Shown here in pieces: positions 7,372 through 16,020 of a stretch of DNA of 22,959 nucleotides (the first letter of the stretch is position 1; each line of letters begins with the position of its first letter). The notes under the pieces were generated by a model. The model did not search any database and had not been told where the DNA came from. It saw nothing but the letters and a program-made list of their open reading frames with translations. Origin of the DNA: Anaerolineales bacterium (GTDB lineage: Bacteria; Chloroflexota; Anaerolineae; Promineifilales; Promineifilaceae); assembly GCA_020432595.1 (NCBI GenBank), contig JAGQGA010000010.1, positions 1 to 22,959 on the forward strand. The letters run 5' to 3'. A program made the translations under genes and the position numbers.

Positions 7372-9000
7372 CTAACGATCTCGGTATAGGTTGTATAGCC
7401 TGGGAAGGATGAAAACGAGTACTAAGCTAACAAGAATAATAGCAAGAGCCAGGATACTAAACCACAGCATGTCTATAGCGGGTGGTACATTCAATACGGC
7501 CTCGGTGTGTTTAGGAAGTGGCTTAAACCAGGTTAGACCAACACCATCTTGAAAAAATGAGGGGATAGTGACAAAAGAAAAAAGCAGCGTCAGCATTGAA
7601 AAAACAATGGTAAGGATGAGGACGGTGCGGTTCGTTTTTTTTGCATCATATTGAAGCTGTAATCCGTTATAGTAGCCTAGAAAGGCGTTAAGTTCCTGCA
7701 CATTGGTTTCAATGTGGCGTTCGATGTCGTGAATGCCGAGCAGAGCCATGCAGCGATCGAAGATTTGGATAGCGTGGGTGGTGCGGAACACGGAAGAAGG
7801 GACCAAGGCATCGCGCATTTGGGGCAGCATATGGAATAGGAGGCCAACATTTTGAGCCGTGTCTAAAATGGTCTGGGTGTCGGTGCGGCTCAAATTGCCA
7901 TCGGTTACTTTGGCAGCGAGGTCGGCTACCTGAGCCAGTTGTCCGGTGGTGAGGCGCTCGAGCGTTTGCACTTCGCTTTTGAGCGTGACCACAAATTCGA
8001 TACCGCGAGCAATGCTTTGCCAATAATGTTGGTAGGCATCGGGGTGGTCTATTAAATGGCTGCCATCAAAATGGATAGTTGCTGGCTCAAGCGAGGGGGT
8101 GTAGAGGAGGCTGGCTTCGGCGGTGAGCAGGCAGAGTTCGTGCTGCCAGTTGGCATGGTCGTGCTGGATGAGTTCGGCAACGGTCTCAGTTTTGAAGGGT
8201 GGGTAGGTATAACGGCCGTTTTCGGCCAACAGCGTATTTTGCAGCAGGCCAAACAGCTGTGGCGCAAATGAGTGGCGCAGTTCGTCGGCGGTGAGGGAAC
8301 GGCCGTTAAGGGTAAGTTGATCGAAAAGGAAGGTGAGGTGCCGGTCGTGAAGGGGAAGGGGTTCGGGGTCGTGCTTTTTTGACAGAGCGATGTGGATGGG
8401 TTTTATGCGGTTGAAGAAACGGCCGTTTTGTTCTGGGGAGATGACAAACGCACTGTTGCAGTCTTCGGTAAAGGCAGCAACGATATCCATGGCGACTTGC
8501 CACTGTGTCACCCGTTGAGAACTGGCTGCGGTGGTGGGGGCAATAGCCCCTTGCAAGCAGAGTAGGATACGGGTGATGTCGGTCAAGGCCATGTCCTGCA
8601 CGTCCCACTCCATTTTGACAATGACTTGTCCGGTGCGCGTCAGCCGCAGGCTAAACGTCCAAGCATTGGGCCACGGTTCGTCGTCATTGAGGTTGGCGCG
8701 TAAGGCGGCATTGAAGCTGGCGCACAGGGCGGCATCGGGGACGTAGGTGGGAAAGAAGTAGCTGTTAAGCAAGCGGCGGCGGAAGATGCTGAGGGCATGG
8801 CCTTGTTCTTGGAGAGTGTCTTCGGTGGGATGGGGGTGGAAACGGCCGTTTGGCTTCAGCCCCTCCCGCAAAAACGTTGCGTATAGGTCGCTGCCTTGCA
8901 GTTGGGCGAACAAGGGGCGGTGCTTGCAGGCAATGAAGCGGTGCAGGCTCATGATGAAGGTGGTGGATAAACGGCCGTTGGCCTTCAATTCAGCACTCAT
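7372..9000 (-). CDS. Unknown 542-residue protein with two C-terminal membrane helices
   Basis: Not assigned to a family. About 455 cytoplasmic residues, largely helical with a central mixed region, precede two membrane helices (about 459-478 and 509-533) separated by a 30-residue loop; the chain ends with a basic tail. The helix before the first membrane segment (418-455) looks coiled-coil-like. The overall order recalls CorA-type channels, but no GMN motif is present at the end of the first helix, so I do not call it CorA. The ATG overlaps the stop of the NTPase-kinase gene by 4 bases (ATGA), indicating translational coupling and a functional link. Five AACGGCCGTT palindromes occur in this gene and all five are read in the same frame as Asn-Gly-Arg (residues 8-10, 51-53, 192-194, 232-234, 261-263). 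Confidence 0.8.
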   Translation of the reverse strand: MSAELKANGRLSTTFIMSLHRFIACKHRPLFAQLQGSDLYATFLREGLKPNGRFHPHPTEDTLQEQGHALSIFRRRLLNSYFFPTYVPDAALCASFNAALRANLNDDEPWPNAWTFSLRLTRTGQVIVKMEWDVQDMALTDITRILLCLQGAIAPTTAASSQRVTQWQVAMDIVAAFTEDCNSAFVISPEQNGRFFNRIKPIHIALSKKHDPEPLPLHDRHLTFLFDQLTLNGRSLTADELRHSFAPQLFGLLQNTLLAENGRYTYPPFKTETVAELIQHDHANWQHELCLLTAEASLLYTPSLEPATIHFDGSHLIDHPDAYQHYWQSIARGIEFVVTLKSEVQTLERLTTGQLAQVADLAAKVTDGNLSRTDTQTILDTAQNVGLLFHMLPQMRDALVPSSVFRTTHAIQIFDRCMALLGIHDIERHIETNVQELNAFLGYYNGLQLQYDAKKTNRTVLILTIVFSMLTLLFSFVTIPSFFQDGVGLTWFKPLPKHTEAVLNVPPAIDMLWFSILALAIILVSLVLVFILPRLYNLYRDR

Positions 9001-11498
9001 GGTTTTGGCATTACCCGTTCTTGCCCAGCCGCGTCCGACAAATCATCAATCTTTTCACAAATCATCGCCGCCGACAAAAAAGCATATAATTGTTGCCATT
9101 CATTAATGGTATCATAATAAATAAGTGGTAAGGTTGCATGTAACAAACTAAAATAGTAAGGGCGTAAATCAGTTCCCTTAACATAATCTGCACGTGCTTT
9201 GGCTCGTATTTGGCGTGTATAAGTCCATAACGCCTTTAATTTTAAGTTGCCACGGCATGGGTAGGGCAATGGTGTTCTTTGTAAATCTAAGCGGCTTCTT
9301 TCACTCGGCTCCAGCAAAGCTCTTTCTAAGGCAATTATCGACGACAGATGATTCTCTTGAGCCTCAAAATCTTTTTCATTGACGACTGTCACAAAAAATT
9401 TAAGGTCGGCTTCTAAATTGCCATAGTCACGCAAAGGATGGCCGACATGCGTATCAGCAAAATCAACAAGCCAAATGCTATCTATTAGTTTGCCAGCTTC
9501 CGTTTCTATAAGAACATTCCGAAAATTTAGATCACCATGAACAAATCCGACCCGATAACTAGTTCTAATATTTTCTAACCATTCTATCCGATCTGCCTGC
9601 GTGAAAAATTTCATCACCCAGTGTATTGGATTAACATAGGTGCTTTTATTCCAGGAAAAGGTCTGTTCTGTCCTAAACCGTCCAAATTCCTGCATTTTTC
9701 TATCAAGCTTTAGCTGGGGTATAGTAACGGCACTTTTTTCAAATCTATCTAGCTTGCTACGTAAGCGAAGATATTCTTGGGTTAATTCTGGCATATGATG
9801 TCCTAAGGAATACCTTGTTTGCCATTCATCCAATGCTTTAAATAATCGCTGTAGTGTTTTTTGTATTGGATCATGTCTTGATTTAATCTTTTTTTCAACA
9901 CCATCCGACTGCATCCACTCCGTATATATACCATGCAAGTTATCAACACTATCTCCTGTCTTGACAGCGTAATCATACATGCTAGCAGCCATTTCATGAC
10001 GCCACTCTGACTTGTCCAATTGCTCAATACCTGGTGGGAACCACCATTTGATGATACCTTTAACAGCGATTCTCAATCTTTTCTCAATAAAGTATTTGTA
10101 GTTGTCTCTTTCTGAATTTATGTCACTAGCTGGTGCGAATTTCAAGACACGCGCTAACAAATCGCCAGAATCGTTAAAATATCTTAGACGAATATGATAA
10201 ATGCCAAAATTAGCATAACCTCCCGATAGGCGTTTTGTCTTAATGTTTTCTACTGGTTCATCCTGCAATAATTCTCGTAAAATTGGTCGATGTGCTGGTC
10301 GAATATCGCCTTCAATATGCGGTACAGACTTTAAATTGACTGTTTGAGGCGTTTTGGATAATTTGTATGAATCCACTTTTTGCTTTACAAATATGGCAAA
10401 TGAATTAGCAAATATTTTTTTATCTCGCAAAATACATTTTTCATGTAGCCGTTCATAAATATCTGTAGATATAAGATTTGAATCGTCATCATAAATTGAT
10501 ATAAGAGCTTCTTGTTCTTTAAGGGGCAAGTTGTTCCAAATATGTTCATAGTGTTCCTTAAGCTCTTTATTGGACGCTTGTTTGACCCGTGTATAAGCTG
10601 CTTCAGATAATGTACCATTGTGAGTCTGCACCTTTTCCACAAAAAGATGAAATGCTGTAATCTGAATAAAAGCAGGGTGAAGACCGGCCCACTGAATCAC
10701 AAAATCTAGATCACTTTTGTTGAATCTAAAATAGGATTCCGATGCACTCAAAGTAGTTAGTAAGTGTACGGCTTCCGACAGTTTAAAGAAACCTAATTCA
10801 AGGGGAGAAAAAATATTAAAGAAGGGTGAAGTCAAAACGGCATCAGCATAAAATGATAAGTCATATAGCTTAATCTGAGAAGCCGTTACATAAATAACAT
10901 CAGATTGTTCTCCCATTCCGCGAAGCTGGGTAAAGAATGACTCATTTAATTGAGGGCTGGTAGCAAGTTTTTCAAACTCATCAAATAAAAAAACAACGTG
11001 ATAGTTAACCGGAATCGTGTTTTCCAGCCAATGCTGAAACCCTGAAAATGTATGATTGAGTGGCTCACTCTCTTTTTTCCCAAATAACCATTCCCACCAA
11101 CGCTTCCGAAAAGACAGGTATGCTGTCTTATCCCCATTTATGACAGAGTTATGTTTATTCAGTTCTCTAGTCGTTTTTTCTTGCAAGAATTGGTAAAAAC
11201 TTGCTGGGGTTATATCCTCACCTGTTTTATCGTCACTTATTAGTTGGCAATCAATCCTTACGAACAAATAGTTATCTTGCAAGTCAGGATGTCTAACAGA
11301 TAAATGACATAATTGCCTTAAGAGTGAGCTTTTGCCGATGCGCCGTGAGCCAACAATAGAAACAGATTGTCCAGCACGTATATATTCAAATATTGTTCTG
11401 ATGTCATCTGTACGACCAAAAAAATCACTTGGGTTGTCAATAATTTTACCTTTATTAACGAATGGATTGCTAGCTAGGTTGCTGGGATGACTAGACAT
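8997..11498 (-). CDS. STAND/AAA-type NTPase fused to a kinase-like (APH/TCAD9-type) domain
   Basis: A 833-residue cytoplasmic protein. I chose ATG 11498 because AAGGAAG stands five bases before it; an upstream TTG at 11555 would add 19 residues and overlap the preceding gene. The N-terminal NTPase has the NPF...FFGR entry box (11-29), Walker A GSRRIGKSS (50-58) and Walker B VVFLFDEFEKL (168-178). After a helical linker, residues about 415-830 form a kinase-like domain: glycine-rich SGGYANFG (425-432), a Lys in ARVLKF (453), catalytic loop VHGDLNFRN (Asp656, Asn661) and metal-binding VDFADT (Asp679), then GHPLRDYGNLE. All expected phosphotransfer residues look present. The catalytic block resembles the ternary-complex-associated domain TCAD9 described in NTP-dependent conflict systems; that naming is from memory. 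Composition is visibly AT-richer than neighbours and no AACGGCCGTT occurs, suggesting transfer. Substrate unknown. Confidence 0.85.
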   Translation of the reverse strand: MSSHPSNLASNPFVNKGKIIDNPSDFFGRTDDIRTIFEYIRAGQSVSIVGSRRIGKSSLLRQLCHLSVRHPDLQDNYLFVRIDCQLISDDKTGEDITPASFYQFLQEKTTRELNKHNSVINGDKTAYLSFRKRWWEWLFGKKESEPLNHTFSGFQHWLENTIPVNYHVVFLFDEFEKLATSPQLNESFFTQLRGMGEQSDVIYVTASQIKLYDLSFYADAVLTSPFFNIFSPLELGFFKLSEAVHLLTTLSASESYFRFNKSDLDFVIQWAGLHPAFIQITAFHLFVEKVQTHNGTLSEAAYTRVKQASNKELKEHYEHIWNNLPLKEQEALISIYDDDSNLISTDIYERLHEKCILRDKKIFANSFAIFVKQKVDSYKLSKTPQTVNLKSVPHIEGDIRPAHRPILRELLQDEPVENIKTKRLSGGYANFGIYHIRLRYFNDSGDLLARVLKFAPASDINSERDNYKYFIEKRLRIAVKGIIKWWFPPGIEQLDKSEWRHEMAASMYDYAVKTGDSVDNLHGIYTEWMQSDGVEKKIKSRHDPIQKTLQRLFKALDEWQTRYSLGHHMPELTQEYLRLRSKLDRFEKSAVTIPQLKLDRKMQEFGRFRTEQTFSWNKSTYVNPIHWVMKFFTQADRIEWLENIRTSYRVGFVHGDLNFRNVLIETEAGKLIDSIWLVDFADTHVGHPLRDYGNLEADLKFFVTVVNEKDFEAQENHLSSIIALERALLEPSERSRLDLQRTPLPYPCRGNLKLKALWTYTRQIRAKARADYVKGTDLRPYYFSLLHATLPLIYYDTINEWQQLYAFLSAAMICEKIDDLSDAAGQERVMPKP

Positions 11499-11503
11499 GA
11501 ATA

Positions 11504-11510
11504 CTTCCTT
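11504..11510 (-). promoter_or_regulatory. Ribosome binding site fixing the start of the NTPase-kinase gene
   Basis: On the minus strand AAGGAAG ends five bases before ATG 11498. The alternative TTG at 11555 has no comparable site, so the 49-base gap after the 1484-residue gene is read as untranslated. Confidence 0.6.
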
Positions 11511-11547
11511 GTCTTGAATTTGTGAAAAATAGTTGATAAGAACACAT

Positions 11548-14500
11548 TCAATCAAGCGCGTGATATTTCTGTATCCACTGTTGATAGAGTTTCATCGTAA
11601 ATCGGTAATATCCTGTGCCTTGAACGCCTTGTCTGCGAACAATTTGTCGCTCTGATTCCAATCGCTTCAGGGCTTCGCGGATGGCAACTTGTGAATAGGC
11701 GAGGCCAGCCTGAGTTAAATGTTCCTTGATAGTTTCTGATGTTGTCGATTCTGTGTCACGGAGACATGATTTAGCCAACCCACCAAGCACAGCTCTCTCG
11801 GTTTGATCCAAAGATTGCCACAAATCTGTCAGGTGATTTGGTAATGTATCTAAAATATGGGCCAGTGCTTGCTGTACATGCTGGATGGTGACACAGCTGC
11901 GCTGGTGAACAGCGCAAGCATTCATCAGCCTGTTGCAAATGAGCTGCGTAAAGAAGGGATGGCAGCCCGTACTGGCTAAGATTTCACGCAAGGCTAGCGG
12001 GTCATAAACTCGGCTTCCTTTGACAGGTTGGGTAATCAGATGCTCTGCTTCAGCCTGGGTTAGTAAACCGACCTTAATTTGCTGCCCCATATTCAAACGG
12101 CTGCTCCACTTCTTGTTTAACTTATCCAATAGCCTGGCACTGGAAAAAATGAAGGTGAGGCGTGGCTGACTTTGCATCAATCCTCGCAGTTGGGTTACAA
12201 AGTCAACATCCTGAGCAAGCGTTTTATCCAGACGGTCAAACTCATCTATAGCAATTAACAATAGACTGCTACCAGCAGCTTGCCACACGCGCTCCAGAAA
12301 ATGCCTTTCAAAGGTCAAAGCCGCATCTTGTTGCCAAAGTTGCTCACCAATTGACTCAATAATATGTTGATCTTGCAAAACAAGTTGAATTTCCTCGGCT
12401 AAACGCCGGAAGAAAATATTGGCGTTGAGTTGATCGGGCAGCCTCTGGCAATCAAAGAGTATGTGAATATACTGTTGATTGGTCACAAAGGCTGGTAAGC
12501 GTTTCAGGAGGGACGTTTTACCAACGCGACGTTCACCGGTTAGCAGCAGCACGGGCTGCCGGTTCGTATCATCGCTTATTAACTCGTTAATCGTATCTAC
12601 AATATCCTTGCGGCCAACAAAAGTTTCCTCCCCTATTTCCAGTGGCCGTCCCAGAGCATAAGGATTTTTAACCAAGGTATAAGGCGGTGGAGGGGGGAGA
12701 ATAGTGATTGATTCCTTAAATGATTGCGTCTGCATTTTGCGGTCACGGTAGCCTATATCGAACTCGACCTTGATGTTTGCTACCTTCTCCAATTTAATAT
12801 GAAAAAGCATTTCCGTCGTTTTGTGGGGAGCCAGCCAGCGCTGCTCAATCTGTGCTTGCCCTATGATTTGATAATGGACCGACTGACGCAGTTCAACCCG
12901 TAACTGGTAGGCATCACCCGGCCCCTGGTTGGTAACGCTGATCCCTATTGTATTTTGGGGGAGCAGCAAGGCTTCTCGATTGCAAAGGCTGATCTCTAGC
13001 CTGGCTTCACTGCGCGTACTCACCCGTTCCTGTTCGGCGATGGGCATATACGCAATTGAATCCCAATGTTCAAGCAGCTTATGGAATAGAAACCGCTCTG
13101 GGTCTGTTAAATATTGTCTTAACTGACTCTTGAATTGATTGATCGCTTCCAGCATCTTATCGGGTGATTTATGCTGGAACTGTTCCATCATATCTTGCAG
13201 CTCTTTTAACTGTTCTAAAATTTCCCTGTGCAAGAAGGCCTGCCGGTTCAAGGTGGCTATCGTTTTGGCTGGTTCTCCCTCCTTAACCAGGTTGATAATG
13301 TCGTCAACCGTTTTGGCTTGCATGCCTAGCACCAGAAATTCATAAAGCGGTTCAAATTCAGGACCGCGTCTAACCTGCGGCCATTGATAACGAAAACTAA
13401 AAGCGACTGAAAGCGAAGTGGGAAGCTTTTGTAACGACTCTAAAATCTCGTCATCTAGTCGGGGCATCTTATGATTTCTATCGCGTGCCTGACGATAAAT
13501 ATCCCGCAGATCATCCTTTGACATCTGAATGCTGGTTTGCTGTGCTGGCTTTGGTTGGTCGGTAAATTCGCGCATGACAGAGAGGACATCATTGCGAAAA
13601 GTGGCTTGCATAATCAAATCTAAAATCAAAAATACATCTACTCCCTTACCGTCTAGCTCTTGAACTGTTTTTTGAAAGGCATCGCTGTCGGGGGAGTAAT
13701 TTTCTACGTCTGCGTACAGTTTACGTATCTTTGACTCATTAGCGAGAATGTATTGTAAAGGTTTTGCAGCCGGTCCCGCTAACAGAGCTGCATATTGTTG
13801 TGTCTCGTGCGTAAAAGGACGGCCTGCAGTAAGTGCCAATAGTCCATTAGGAGGCATTTGTTTATCTTGGATGGGGAAATAAAGGGCATATAGATGAGCG
13901 GGTAAATAAACGGCCGAATCCGAATCGAGCAGGCTGCCATCCCCCTTGATGAGTGGTGAGGGTTGCCCTGTTTGCACCAGATGGCTTAGGTGCCCCGCTT
14001 CTTTTGGGGTTACTACGGCCGGCCAATGGACTGTTTGACTAAATGGTTGTTCGGCAGTTGCCGCTATCAGCCGCCCTTTGTCTGATAATCGCGGATCATA
14101 ATTTGAGAGCGAACTGCCCGCCTCCGTTTTTTCGAGCGTCGCCCGCAGAAAATAATGCCGCTTGCCAGATCCCTCTGACTCATCAGCGCGGGTAGCGTAA
14201 ATGGCTCCCCACGCATAATCAACCCGTGCGTCTAACATGTGCTGCAACTGCTTTCCCAGGGCATTCATGCTGTGGGGCGTGCCTAATGCCTGGGTCGTCT
14301 CGCTCAAGGTCTGCAACCGATTTCGGTTTCCCTCAATATTGGGATATGTTCCCGCAAGCATGATAAAAAACAGTAAAAGCAAGGCCAGCACAACAAATAC
14401 CCAGGATTGTCCCCCAGTAAAAAAGAAGGCTAAAGTAATGGGCATAGGGGCAAGCAGTAGGAGTATCCAAAGATTGAGGCGCGGCAAAAAAGTTTCATTG

Positions 14501-16002
14501 GCCGGCCGCAGCAGGTGCCGAATGGTGTAATCATAAGGAGCCATGATGATCGGCGACAGGATGGCATAGGCAATCGCATAAACAAGCACATTGACTGGCA
14601 AAGCAGGGAGCCGTATGTTGTTCAAAATGGTCTGCCCCCATTCCCAATGTGTGGCTTGGAGATAAATAAGACTTGACAGTAAGGCAACAACAGCGTGCTG
14701 GGCGGCGTAAAAGAAAACTCGCTGTATAGCGTAGGGCGAGGGAATCACTGGCTGTTGTCGTTGGTGCAGCGGTTCACTCAGCAATGCCCCTATGACAGGG
14801 ATCAGTGCCGCCAACCAGGTGTGAACGTCTGGGCGGTTGACATATTTTTCTGGTAACAGCAGAAATATGAGGATAACCAAGAAACCCAGTGAGATTTGAG
14901 TATCCTGAAAAACCAGTGGTCGGCTGTCGCTCAAAATAAACAGCCCCAGAGCCGCTGCTGCTGAACCCAGGGTATAGACAGTCCATTGGCCTGTTGGCCC
15001 CAAAAGGCGGCCTGCCAGGTAGATAGCTGCCGCTACACCAATAATAATCACCAATAAGGGGTAAAAACGGAGCAACCTGTTTGCTAAAGGAAGGCTTGCA
15101 TCTGCTTGCTCAATCCCATCCAAATTCAAATAAGGCAGTTGGCGCAGACTTTGTGCCAATGGTTTACCATAAATGTCCTCATCCATTTCTAAGCGATTAT
15201 GCCAGGCAGCCACAAGCTGCCATCCCAGCCACTGCAAGCGGTAAGGTTCCTGCGCCTTATAAGCCTCTGTAATTTTTTGCAGGGTTTCAGGATCAGGTTG
15301 GAGCAAGGGCGGCTCAACCTTTGCCAACTGCTTTTCCAGCAATTCTTGACTGCCTTCTGGCGACAGGGAGCCAAGGGGCAGCAGGGCAAACACATTGGCA
15401 AAAGGAGAGCCATTGGTTCCATTGCCTGTAAACTGGGTTCGCTCCAATTCAGCCAAATTACCTTCTGAAGCAACCAGATACGACAAGCTGGAAGCATGTT
15501 CTTGATCTAGGGCGCGTAAATTTAGCAAAAAAGTATGGGTAATATACGGATTGCAGGAGAGGGCATCAAAATTATCCAGAATCAATATTGTGCGTAAGCC
15601 CTGATCCTCGTGCTCTTGAATACCGCGCCGTAAACCAGTGAATGAGTTCCCATATGTTATTGATTTGCTTGTGACTTGCTTTACCCGTTGGTTAATTTGC
15701 TGCCCAAGATAGCGGAAACATTGAGTGAGGTCTTTGTTTTCAAGGTCGGTACAATTAATGTAAACACCTACAAAATTGGCTGGATCAAAACCGTTTTCTG
15801 CCAACACCACAGAACTAGAAACATATTTGAGCAGTGAGGTTTTGCCGATCTTGGCAGGGCCTTGGATGGCAACAGATTGCCCAACACGCATGAAATCTAT
15901 CAGGCTGCGAACTTCTTGCTCACGACCAAAAAATGAGTCTTGCTCATAAACCGGTTCCCGGAAATTAAAGGGATTGTTTTTAGGTTCTTGTTTCCAAAAC
16001 AT
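11548..16002 (-). CDS. Membrane-embedded tandem NTPase: NTPase - 8 TM - GAF - helical - Ig-like - NTPase - winged helix
   Basis: A 1484-residue protein of unusual architecture. NTPase 1 carries FFGRE (24-28), Walker A GPAKIGKTS (48-56) and Walker B ILILDNFDAL (139-148), where Asn replaces the usual Glu. About eight hydrophobic helices follow (312-332, 340-358, 368-384, 394-411, 427-449, 468-489, 508-529, 532-552). A GAF-like domain covers about 565-750, then a helical region (753-995, coiled-coil-like around 905-965) and a beta-sandwich (998-1103; TNQGPGDAYQLRVELR is CARDB/Ig-like). NTPase 2 has FVGR (1128-1131), Walker A GERRVGKTS (1156-1164) and an intact Walker B LLLIAIDEFDRL (1247-1258), ending in a winged-helix region (about 1395-1475). 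Both NTPases and the next gene share NPF/NPY...F.GR entry boxes, so they are paralogous. The gene starts 18 bases after the stalk-protein stop. No AACGGCCGTT is present. Likely a membrane signal-sensing NTPase; function unknown. Confidence 0.85.
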   Translation of the reverse strand: MFWKQEPKNNPFNFREPVYEQDSFFGREQEVRSLIDFMRVGQSVAIQGPAKIGKTSLLKYVSSSVVLAENGFDPANFVGVYINCTDLENKDLTQCFRYLGQQINQRVKQVTSKSITYGNSFTGLRRGIQEHEDQGLRTILILDNFDALSCNPYITHTFLLNLRALDQEHASSLSYLVASEGNLAELERTQFTGNGTNGSPFANVFALLPLGSLSPEGSQELLEKQLAKVEPPLLQPDPETLQKITEAYKAQEPYRLQWLGWQLVAAWHNRLEMDEDIYGKPLAQSLRQLPYLNLDGIEQADASLPLANRLLRFYPLLVIIIGVAAAIYLAGRLLGPTGQWTVYTLGSAAAALGLFILSDSRPLVFQDTQISLGFLVILIFLLLPEKYVNRPDVHTWLAALIPVIGALLSEPLHQRQQPVIPSPYAIQRVFFYAAQHAVVALLSSLIYLQATHWEWGQTILNNIRLPALPVNVLVYAIAYAILSPIIMAPYDYTIRHLLRPANETFLPRLNLWILLLLAPMPITLAFFFTGGQSWVFVVLALLLLFFIMLAGTYPNIEGNRNRLQTLSETTQALGTPHSMNALGKQLQHMLDARVDYAWGAIYATRADESEGSGKRHYFLRATLEKTEAGSSLSNYDPRLSDKGRLIAATAEQPFSQTVHWPAVVTPKEAGHLSHLVQTGQPSPLIKGDGSLLDSDSAVYLPAHLYALYFPIQDKQMPPNGLLALTAGRPFTHETQQYAALLAGPAAKPLQYILANESKIRKLYADVENYSPDSDAFQKTVQELDGKGVDVFLILDLIMQATFRNDVLSVMREFTDQPKPAQQTSIQMSKDDLRDIYRQARDRNHKMPRLDDEILESLQKLPTSLSVAFSFRYQWPQVRRGPEFEPLYEFLVLGMQAKTVDDIINLVKEGEPAKTIATLNRQAFLHREILEQLKELQDMMEQFQHKSPDKMLEAINQFKSQLRQYLTDPERFLFHKLLEHWDSIAYMPIAEQERVSTRSEARLEISLCNREALLLPQNTIGISVTNQGPGDAYQLRVELRQSVHYQIIGQAQIEQRWLAPHKTTEMLFHIKLEKVANIKVEFDIGYRDRKMQTQSFKESITILPPPPPYTLVKNPYALGRPLEIGEETFVGRKDIVDTINELISDDTNRQPVLLLTGERRVGKTSLLKRLPAFVTNQQYIHILFDCQRLPDQLNANIFFRRLAEEIQLVLQDQHIIESIGEQLWQQDAALTFERHFLERVWQAAGSSLLLIAIDEFDRLDKTLAQDVDFVTQLRGLMQSQPRLTFIFSSARLLDKLNKKWSSRLNMGQQIKVGLLTQAEAEHLITQPVKGSRVYDPLALREILASTGCHPFFTQLICNRLMNACAVHQRSCVTIQHVQQALAHILDTLPNHLTDLWQSLDQTERAVLGGLAKSCLRDTESTTSETIKEHLTQAGLAYSQVAIREALKRLESERQIVRRQGVQGTGYYRFTMKLYQQWIQKYHALD

Positions 16003-16020
16003 CTTTATTCACCCGCATCA

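Noticed and set aside
7372..9000. CorA-type magnesium transporter
   Set aside because: Two C-terminal helices fit, but the GMN signature after the first helix is missing and the N-terminal part does not look like the CorA funnel domain.
11499..11555. TTG start at 11555 for the NTPase-kinase gene
   Set aside because: The extra 19 residues have no ribosome site, while ATG 11498 has AAGGAAG five bases upstream and begins just before the conserved NPF box.
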